Position numbers and translations under genes: made by a program. Below are positions 1 through 10,100 of a stretch of DNA of 15,686 nucleotides, piece after piece. Origin of the DNA: Cephalothrix simula (Eukaryota > Nemertea > Palaeonemertea > Archinemertea > Cephalotrichidae); the NCBI GenBank assembly GCA_035591015.1, contig JAXIUW010020008.1, forward strand, positions 1-15,686, read 5' to 3'. The stretch's first letter is position 1, and each line of letters begins with the position of its first letter. The notes beneath the pieces are model-generated. The model ran no database searches. It was not told the origin of the DNA and saw only the letters and a program-made list of their open reading frames with translations.

Positions 1-104
1 CTGTTAACGTGTAATTAGGAGTGGGCGTTCCCCCTCCGTACGGTTCATGCATTTTCATGTAGGCTTTATTGGCGTTATCTGCTATTTAGCCCGTTAACTT
101 GTAA

Positions 105-146
105 ATTCATTTCATTATCATTTTCATTTTCATTTTCAATTCATTT
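105..146. repeat. TTTTCA microsatellite-like tract
   Basis: Degenerate repeats of a CATTTT unit, with three clean copies in the middle. The rest of 1-296 and 431-890 holds no feature I can support beyond those listed. Confidence 0.6.
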
Positions 147-295
147 GATTTGTGATATTTTTAGAAGTTGTTATATATTTACATCCAAATCAAATTTCAT
201 TATGAGATTGTATATTTTTCATTAAAATAAAAGGATGTGGCGAAGCTATAACACTATCATCAGTCGATTAAATGCAACTTATCTAAAAATCACAC

Positions 296-430
296 GGGAT
301 AGCTCAGTGGGCAATCGATCGGACTCAATATCTAATGCCCTAGACTGACGTGAGATTTTGGCAGCCCAGTGCCCCAAACGGGACATTAAAGCATTAAAGG
401 CTTGTGTCTGTACATGTCGTTGATTAAACG
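296..430 (+). repeat. SINE-like remnant with a pol III A-box
   Basis: TAGCTCAGTGGG at 300-311 matches the tRNA A-box consensus TRGCNNAGYNGG at every position. The following 90 bases include a GGACATTAAAGCATTAAAGG stretch that resembles a SINE body. I see no clean B-box and the cloverleaf does not pair, so this is not a tRNA gene. No flanking target-site duplication was identified. Confidence 0.35.
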
Positions 431-676
431 CTATTGGTGATGGCGTGCATCGGTAACTCCTCTGGAGAGTTCACGCCTTCAGATATTGTATTCTTGTACC
501 ACACGCAGTGTGTTTCACTTAGAGGGCGCACGACGTACGAAATACAGAAATATAAAGGACTGACTTCCCCTGATTTCGCCCACAAGATTTTCCAGAAATA
601 AATATGCTTCAAATCGCCTAAAACTCCGTAAATAGGACGTATGTAGTCTAAATTTCCAAAGTTCGAAAATATTTTT

Positions 677-868
677 TCATTTTAGCAAATGTTTTTGGCT
701 ACAGGAGCAAGTATAGTCCATCCTCCGTGTACAAATGAATAGGGATTCAAAACTATCCCGATAAAGTATGTTGCCGGTCGGTCCACACAATGAAACTTTG
801 TCAGCCATAAGATTATGATAATAACTTTCCGTTAACAAAAAATGTTGATGCTGAGACCTGGGCGTCAT
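677..868 (-). other. Short open frame of 63 codons, probably not a gene
   Basis: Downstream of the likely poly(A) signal, a minus-strand frame opens with a true ATG and encodes 63 residues including SLCGPTGNILYRDSFESLF. No homology is recognised. No Kozak-like context, splice site or second exon supports it. It could be a decayed exon or chance. Confidence 0.12.
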
Positions 869-914
869 ACTTAAATTACTCTTCTATTCAATAATCATGC
901 AATGATAATATTGG

Positions 915-920
915 TTTAAT
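915..920 (-). terminator. Candidate polyadenylation signal ATTAAA
   Basis: ATTAAA on the minus strand lies about 250 nt after the stop and about 140 nt after the predicted 3'UTR acceptor. It is the second most common animal poly(A) hexamer. Cleavage would then fall near 890-900. An AATAAA also exists at about 65-70 but is much further away. Confidence 0.4.
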
Positions 921-1057
921 AAACCTAATTATCACAATAGTGTTCATTCATTGCACAATTCTATTGAAATCACTGAAGTATATAATATCTGTGATATTAA
1001 TGATCATTAATTAGTGACACCATAAAACTGGACTTGTGGCAAACGAAGTGGAAAAGA

Positions 1058-1160
1058 CTGAAGAGGGAGAAATGGCGGGGGAAGTCAGCTCAAGTTCTTT
1101 CAGTGAACGTTTTAAAAACGCCTAACACCTATGTAAAAAACAATATAAAAAATTCCTTAC
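1058..1160 (-). other. Probable 103-nt intron in the 3'UTR
   Basis: Eleven nucleotides after the stop codon the minus strand reads GGGGAG then GTAAGG, a near-consensus 5' splice site. At 1058-1075 it reads a pyrimidine-rich run ending CTCTTCAG, a strong 3' splice site. CTGAC, a good branch-point match, lies upstream of that run. The intron begins too close to the stop codon to be expected to trigger nonsense-mediated decay. A nearer acceptor at 1129-1130 would make an implausible 32-nt intron. Confidence 0.55.
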
Positions 1161-1171
1161 CTCCCCATGCT

Positions 1172-4100
1172 TTAATCGTGATTGTAATACGTTTCAGATG
1201 TCTGGCATAGTATCTTTTTTCTCACATCACTGTTGTCGCACTTGAAGGTTTTCCCGTTGAGGCTTACTACAGCATTTTTAGCTCTTGTCTCACTTTCGTA
1301 TAAAATCTTTACGATCACATTCTGACTTCCACGTTCATCATCAACAGCATAACTTACTCTCAATATATTTCCAAACCTTTGAAATTCTTCTTTTAACCGC
1401 GTCTCATCCCAATTTGGCAGTTGAGTTACAACAATCTCAGAAGGATTGGACGGAATTTGAAACTGATTCCATTCAGACGGTTCCTCGATCAGGGTCGGAC
1501 TTCTTACCATAGGTTTCACAGTAGAAACAAGTTTAAGCCGCCCATAGGAATCAGTTTTGGTCAAAGGAAACGAATAAACATTTGGGTTTTTTTGGTTGAC
1601 AATAGGATCTGTTTCTGGAGTAAATCTCACAACAGTTGAACTGTCCACTGGAATTATAACTGTATTTCGTTTTCCAGTTTCAGGGTTAATTGTTGAGTCT
1701 TGAATAATTACTGTTTTGGTGTTCGATCCGTACGTTGCTTCACCGGCATTTTTGGAACCGGTGTTCAAGCTTGTAACGGCAGAAGCATTTAAAACTGGCA
1801 CAGGATCGGAAGCCGATTTAGATAATACAGGAGAATTTACATCGCATTTTTTAGCCTTAGCAGCAGCTATTTTTCGCTGTTCATGCCTCTGTTTCCAGTT
1901 TTCGTATTGTTGCACGGTCATTAATACCTCTTTTCCGTTTTTATCCCTCACTTTTCTGATTCCAGAATCAGTATCAGATGATTGTTTCTGATTCTTAAGT
2001 TTATTACACGATTCATTCGAATTTGAATTATCAACTAAATTTTGTATATCAAATTTCATTCTTTTGGCACCATCTAATTTTTTCTCCCCTGCTTTCGCCT
2101 TATCTTCTTTATTCGGTGACCGTTGGTCATCCGTAACTTCAAAACTATTCGGAATAGAATCATCACACTCCTCTCTTATTCTTTTATTATCTTTTTGTTG
2201 CACGATAATTGATGCTTCTGCTGCATTTTTATTAGTTACTTTTGCGATTTGAGATTCTGATTCGAGTGATTCCTTCCGATTCTTAAGTTTATTAAACGAT
2301 CCATTTGAATTTGAATTAACTAAGTTTTGTGAATCAAATTTAACTCTTTTGGTATCTTCAAATTTTTTCTCCCCTGCTTTATTATCTTCTTTATTCTGTG
2401 ACCGTTGATCACACTCCTCTCTCTTTCTTTTATTCACGGTAATTGATGCTTCTGCCACATTTTTATCATTTAATTTTCTGATTCCAGATTCTGATTCAAA
2501 TGATTGTATTTGATTCTTAAATTTATTGCACGATTCATTCGAATAAGAATTATCAACAACATTTTTGGAACCAATTTTAATCCTTTTGGCATCAGCAGAT
2601 TTTCCCTCCTCTGCATTTCGCTTGTTGTCCTTATTCTGTAACTTATCAGATTCAAGACGCTCTGGAATAGAATGATCAGACTCTTCTGTCACTATCTTAT
2701 TACATTTTTTAGACATTGTCTTCGGCTTGTTTTTTTCTTTTAACTCTCTAAAAGCTTGCATGTATTCATCAGTCGTAAATAAACATTTGTGGGGATGGAC
2801 TTCCGGAATTTCCTTCCATTCACCCAACTGGACGATGTGATCCAAATGCAAGACTGCATTAATTGCTTCATTAATCGACAGATAACTGACGAATATCGAA
2901 TTCGGAGTATTTCTTTGGATATTCAGTAATCTGCCATAGCTCTTAAAAGTATCAACATAGAGAGAATCGGCATATAAGGGTATTTGTCGTGAATCAAGGA
3001 CAATACAACCGGGACGCTTTAAAAATGGAACCGAATCATAAAGCGATTGCAACTCAGAATTCGAAAACGAAAGATAATTCGGCACTACACCGACCAGAAC
3101 ATCATCTATTTCGCGGCCATTCCAACTGAGTGCGGTCATATATCCTTCTCTTGTAAAGAACTTAACACATAATTGTCTCGGCGATATTATTTTTAATAAT
3201 TGCACGTTCCCAATCATTTTTATTTCTTCGATGACAAATTCGGATATCTTTCTTTTAACGCCTATAAATACGACACTTTTACCAATCTTGAGTTGCTCCG
3301 ATGATAGTAAATCAAACCCTTCTTCTGAGAATTCTTCCTGATACCTTTTTTTTAATTCCCTTTCGTACATTTTCTTGCTCCCTTTATCATCCAACAATTC
3401 TCCTCGTTTAGGGACAAATGCATCAGCATCAGTCTTCAACCTCTGCAAAAGAGTACATTGCGCTACAAAGTCGTTTTGACTATAAAATATTGTATTTGAA
3501 TCTATATGAATTGTATTTCCATCTATCAATTTCCCTCGCAAATTTTGATAAGCAGCAAACGCTTCGGATAGTGTACTGAAATTTATATAAATGTATTTTC
3601 GGGTACAGTTAGCTTGGACAACGCAACCAGATTCCAGACATTTAGTCAAAACTGGTAGGAGAGTTAGCGTAGACTTCTTAGCTTTCGGTACAATCATATA
3701 CCCCGGCTGAGTATGAACAGGAACCTGCTTATTAAGCAAAGATGCCTCCATCTTTGGACATGAGTCAAGGTCAAGGCTAACTGCCACTCTAATACTATCA
3801 ACATAGCCATTATTCCATCGTAGGGCAGTGGAGGTGCAGCCTCGCATCCTATAACAAATAAAGAAATATCTCCTAGTTATAGATACTTCAATATGTTTGA
3901 CAACTCCAATATCACAAAACATCTGAATAATTTTTTGGGTAAGTAATTGATTCACTGCCCTTACAATCAAAAATATTCCCTTTTTATCTGTTAAGTCTGG
4001 TAAAACATTTATATAATTCATAGCATTAAAATCTGTGGTATGGATTGCATCTTTATCTTCGGATTTTATCCCAGCATAACTGATAGGAAACGATTCAATA

Positions 4101-7100
4101 ATTCGAAGTGCAGTAGCAGAAATTTCGGATTCCGCAGCTATTCTAAAAGAAAAAGGTTTAGATAAAACATCTGTGGAAGACTTTTTATCAGCTGTATCAA
4201 TTTCATTTTTCGGGTTAAGATTTTTAGTTTCCGGTGATTTATTAGAACCCGATTTTCCCTCAGTTTTACAACCCGGTTGTGACTCATTCGTCCCTATTTC
4301 ATCATTGATCGCATTTGGCATCTTTCTATCATTTAAATTCTTTTCAGGAAAAACGGTATCATACGATTCTTGACTATCGTGTACACTGGCTAACTTTTTG
4401 AACTCATCGACTGAGTAAATATTTTGATTTGGTTCTATCGTAAGCCAATAGTTTCCGACTAGTTTTTTGCCACCAAGGTAAGCTTCATAACATTGCTTGA
4501 AATGTAGAAAAGTTACATACCAAGAGCCCTGAGCCAAAAATACCTTGATCCAACCATAGGACCTAAAACAACTTGATACTTCGGGGGCTAATTTTCTTAT
4601 CAGAGCAGGATCATCGCAACTAGGCTCTGGTTTAACTATTACAAACCCCGGCCAACTTTTCAAGGGAACTTCTTTATAAAATCTTGAAGTAACCTTATCA
4701 GGTGCCCTCTTGCCGAAATTTACAGCGACTTGATATCCACTAATGTAGGATCCATTTAAGCTTAATGCCTTTACAACGGCGTCTTTACGCATGTATTTAA
4801 CTGAAAACTCTGATGGACTGTTCCTGATTAGTTTACAGGCAGGTTCAAAACCTTCAAATTTAAGCACGATAGGATTAATATTATTTACATCGTTGCTTAG
4901 AATGATATAAACATAGATAGTTAAAATTTCTGCTTTAAAAATAGGAGAAGGAACCTTTTTTGAGTGATATGATTTTTCATCAGACTCTTTAACCTTCAGG
5001 TTAGATAGGGATTCAAATAGTTTCAATTCTGTTTCAGTATGATAAGATAAGTCAGGGGTGACCTCAAAAATACCATCTTCCTTGAGTGTCTTGAAAGCCT
5101 TCATTCCTGCAGAGGCGTCCATAAAGGTGAAAAAACAATAACCTGGAGATGCAAATCGAAGGCGTCGGTAACAAAAGCCAAAGTGGCTTGACAAAAAGTA
5201 ATGAAATGATTGTGACTTGGTGACATCAGGTTTTTTGACAATAATTTCAAATGAGCGTCTTTGGATTGGTACGTTTCCCATAAGTTTACCGAAGAGCTTT
5301 CTGTCAAATGTGCGAGAATCAGGACACACAGCTACATTAATACCTTTCACATTAGTATTGTTTAAATCTATGGCTTTCAAATCATCACTTCTCTGGGCAT
5401 AACTGATTAAGAAAAACCTCTCACAGGGAGATAGAAAATAAGTAGCTTCTCCTATGCTGAGGAAAAAATTAATAACGGTTTGTGTAACAACACCTTTCGT
5501 AGAAATAATTATCAAATATCTTCCCTTGCAGACTGATAATTTAGTATCTTCTTGGCTTATCAGATTAAGATCATTTGTTGGCTTGTTATCATCAACATTC
5601 TTGGCACCGCTCAAAAGTGGAGGGGCTACATTACATGAAGTATCGGTTTTATAACAAACCTTTACGGATGCCTTTGCGTTTCGGTAATGTTCAAATTCCA
5701 GCATCAATTTAAAAGCATAATTCAAATTCATAAATGTATACCTATCTTGTGATCGTTGAACAAAAAATCCAAAATCCTTTCTTAGATACAATAAAAACTT
5801 TAATTCATCATTTACTGTTTCAATTTTTGATGGTGTTAGACTAATAATTACATTACAGGGTCTTAATGGTAGGGGTAACTTCAACAGGAGCTTTGATTCT
5901 TCATGTTGATCATAAAAATCTGGAAACACAGCTATCTCAATACCATCTATTTTCGTCCCATTCATTCCCAACGCAGCTAAAATCGACTTTGTGGTTTGAT
6001 ACTGAAACATTACGAAACTATCAGGAGATTTCTTAATAATTAAACCACCTTCTATAGCTGTAAATCTTTGAATAACTGTTTCACTAATTAACCCCATGGT
6101 AGCGCAAACAATAACAGTGTTATTTTTGTCCAAACTTAAAGAATTTCTAGACACAAAATTCAATCTATCATATGAGCATGATTTCAATTCATTAAAAATT
6201 TCATTTTCAAGATTTCCGTACATGATGGCCAATTCACGTCTGGAAATTTGAATAAGAAATCCATACCTTCGCATTAAACGAACCATTTCTGCTTCCTCTA
6301 ACGAAATTTCTTTAGAACATCTTCCAGACCTTTTTGAAACAGGAACGCTTTCCAGTAACCGAACTTGTTCATTTTTACCATGCGTAAAAAGAAATACAGC
6401 AACTTCAACAGCCTTGATGACCCCCCCATTCATATTTAATGCTAAAACCGTCGATTTATTATCAGTGTAACATATGTAAAAAAAGCGCTTGCAAGGGGAC
6501 TCAACAATGTTTTTAAACCCGAAAGCCTTAAAATGCTTAAGCACTTTACCCGTATATTTCCCTCTTGTTGAACAAACCAAAAGGTATTTGCCTTTTCCGG
6601 CCGGTATGGCTTTCTTTATTAATCTGTAAGGTATAACATTGTATTCAGGTTGATTTGTCTTATCCTTTACATTTTTGTCAAAGCCTTTGTCATTAGGGTT
6701 AGTTTTCGGAGTACCCGATTGGTCTATTAAACTTACAACAGAACTAGTGTTTTGATCAGAGGCAGTAATAACGGGTATTTGATTTTGTACTGGACAAGAG
6801 TTTTTGTCTTCCACTATAACCTTTGAGTGAGTTTCTGGGGAAGATTTGACTTTCGAAGCCCATGAGACAAATTCAGAATAAGAATGGTAATTATAGTTTG
6901 GTGTAATGTTCAATATGCATAAGTTTAAAAAAGCACCATTCATCTTTATGTACGCAGAAAGGGCATCCTTCAGGAGCATGTAGGTAATAATAAAACGATA
7001 TTCCATGATAGATATATCTGAATAAATATTGGTAATGTATCCAAATTCTCTAAACTTCAAAAATATCTCTTCTTCAGTAAATTGTGATGATTTTATCTTG

Positions 7101-10100
7101 ACTATCAAAGAACCTGCTTTACGCTCATGTGGTACTGATGAATGAATTGCTGCCATCTTATTACTATACCGGTAGGTACTGTCGAGATAAACTGCGACGA
7201 TATGACCACCAATTAACTCACCATTTAAACTAAGGGCTTCTATGCATTTAGAACGATCCCGCCATCTGGATTGATTTGTCTTTGATGTTATATATAACCG
7301 ACCATCTTTCCGTTTGGTGCATCTAGCTCCTATTTTTAAAAACCTCGTAACAATTTCTTCAGTCACCGGACCATCCAGGCTTTCAATTACAATATGTGGT
7401 GCATTGCACGTGCATCCAAAATCTGTCCCAAGGAATGCATGTATTTGATTATATGACGAAGTAAGTGAACCTTTTATTTGTTTTATTTCACTAAAATTCT
7501 TATTAGGCTCAGAATCATACTTGTCCAAGCCTTTGTCATTAAGGTTAGTAGCACCCGATTGGTCGATTGAACTTACAACAGAACTACTTTTTATATCCGA
7601 TGCAGCAATAACGGGTAATGGAATTTGTACCGGACAAGAATTTTTATCTTCACCATTAACTTTTGAGTGAGTTTCTGGGGAAATAGATTTGTTTTTCGAA
7701 TCATCGACATCATGAACTGAAGCCCATGAGACAAAGTCGACATAAGAATGGTAATTACAATTCGGTGTAACGTTCAATTTGCATGAATTAAAAAAAGCTC
7801 CATTCATCTTTTTGTAGGCAGACAGAGCATCCTTAAGCCACATGTATGTAATGATATAACGATATTCAAGCAAGGATTTATCTGAATAGAAATTCGTAAT
7901 GTATCCAAATTCTCTAAACTTAAAAAGTAATTCTTCTTCAGTAAATTTTGAAGATTTAGACTTGACAATCAAAGAACCTGATTTACGCTCATGAGGTACG
8001 GATGAAAGTATTTTGGCTTTCTTGACAGTATAGGTACTGTCAAGATAGACTGCAATGATATGACCACCAATTAACTCTCCATTTAAACTAAGGGCTTCTA
8101 TACATTTGGAAAAATCCTGACACGTTATGTATAACCTACCATCTTTCCGATTGGAGCATCTAGTTCCTATCTCTAAAAACTTCAAAACAATTTCTACTGT
8201 CACAGGACCATTAAGTCTTTCTACAACTATATGCTGTGCTTTGCACATACATCCGAACTCTCTTCCTAAGAATATATGTTTATTTGACGACGTAATTGGA
8301 CCCTTTGATAGTTTTATTTCACTACAATTCGCATTAGTATCATATGAACTTGTTTTTGCATTGCCATCAGAAACTAAAGATGAACTAGTTTTCACATTTC
8401 CATCAGAAACTGAAGATAATAGTTGACTGGCCTCTGACGAACTGACAGGGGCAACTTTAGCATTCGTATTATTAGTAGAAGTTTCCAGTTGACTGGCCTC
8501 GGATGAAACAATTTCCTTAACTTTTTCTAAAACGGAGAGTGGTCTTTTATTGGAATTTGAGCCAGGATCAGAATTTTCAGATGAACTTGTTTTTGCAATG
8601 ACATCAGAAACTAAAGATGAACTTGTTTTCCCATTGCCATCAGCTGATGAAATAACAGGAGCAGCTTTAGCATTCTTATTAGTTGATGTTTCTTTTTGAC
8701 TGGTCTTGGATGAAAGGGGAGTAGCTTCTTTCACATTTTTTAAAACGGAGAGTGGTGTTTTATAGGAATTTGAGCAGACAGTTTGACTGACTCTTGATAC
8801 AGGAGAAACTTGAGAATTCTTATTATTAATTGATGTTTCTTGTTGAGTGGTCGTGGATGAAACGGTAGCAGCTTCTTTAAAATTGTGTAAAGCGGAGAGT
8901 GCTGTTTTATAGGAATTCGAGACAGGATCAGTCTTTTCAGATGAACTTGTTTTTGCAATGCCATCAGAAACTAAAGATGAATTTGTTTTCACATTTCCAT
9001 CAGAAACTGAAGATATTGGTTGACTTACTCCTAATGAAATTACAGGAGCAGCTTTAGCATTCGTATTGTTAGCTGATGTTTTTCGTTGACTGACCTTGGA
9101 TGAAATGGTAGCAGCTTCTTTAACATTTTCTAAAAGGGAGAGTGGTGTTGTATATAAATTTGAGCCAGGATCAGAATTTTCAGATGCACTTGTATTTGCG
9201 TTACCATCAGAAACTAAAGATGAACTTGTTTTCACATTGCCATCAAAAACTGAAGATATTGGTTGCCTGACTTCTGATGAAATTAAAGGAGCAGCTTTAA
9301 CATTCTTATTAGCTAATGTTTTTTCTTCACTGGCCTTGGATGAAATTGAAACTGTAGCAGCTTCTTTAACATTTTTCAAAACGGAGAGTGGAGTTTTATA
9401 GAAATTTGTGCAGACAGTTTGACTGACTTCTGATGCAATTAAAGGAGCAACTTTAGAGTTCTTATTATTAATTGATGTTTCTTGTTGACTGGCCGTGGAT
9501 GAAACGGTAGCAGCTTCTTTAAAATTTTGTAAATCGGAGAGTGGTATTTTAAAGGAATTTGAGCCAGGATCAGAATTTTCAGATGAACTTGTTTTTGCAA
9601 TGCCATCAGAAACTAAAGATGAACTTGTTTTCACATTTCCATCAGAAACTGATGATATTGGTTGACTTACCTCTGATGAAATTATAGGAGCAGCTTTAGC
9701 ATTCGTATTAGTTGATTTTTGTTGTTGACTGACCTTGGATGAAATGGTAGCAGCTTCTTTAACATTTTCTAAAAGGGAGACTGGAGTTGTATATAAATTT
9801 GAGCCAGGATCAGAATTGTAAAATGTACTTGTATTTGCGTTACCATCACAAACTAAAAGATTAACTTCAGCATTCTTATGATTAGTTGATGTTTCTTGTT
9901 GATTGGCCTTGGATGAAACTGACGATACTGGTTGACTTACTTCTGATGAAATTACAGGAGCAACATTATCATTCTTATTGTTAGCTGATGTTTTTTGTTG
10001 ACTGACCTTGGATAAAATGGGAGCAGCTTCTTTAACGTTTTCTAAAACGGAGAGTGGTGTTTTATAAGAATTTGAGCCATGATTAGATATTTTAGCGAGA

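Larger units (their letters stand above)
6677..8325 (-). repeat. Tandem duplication of about 840 bp in the coding exon
   Basis: Copy 1 is about 7493-8325 and copy 2 about 6677-7492. Each holds one didomain plus the same Ser/Asn linker (SPETHSKV, then EDKNSCPVQ, then SSVVS.IDQSG, then NDKG.DK). The offsets at different landmarks are about 832-850 bp, reflecting small in-frame indels. Nucleotide similarity is plain by eye, unlike among the other didomains, so this is the youngest expansion in the array. Confidence 0.85.

Noticed and set aside
300-372. tRNA gene
   Set aside because: The A-box matches, but there is no proper B-box and the anticodon and acceptor stems do not pair.
424-612. 62-codon minus-strand frame
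   Set aside because: It begins with TTG, has no domain and lies beyond the likely poly(A) site.
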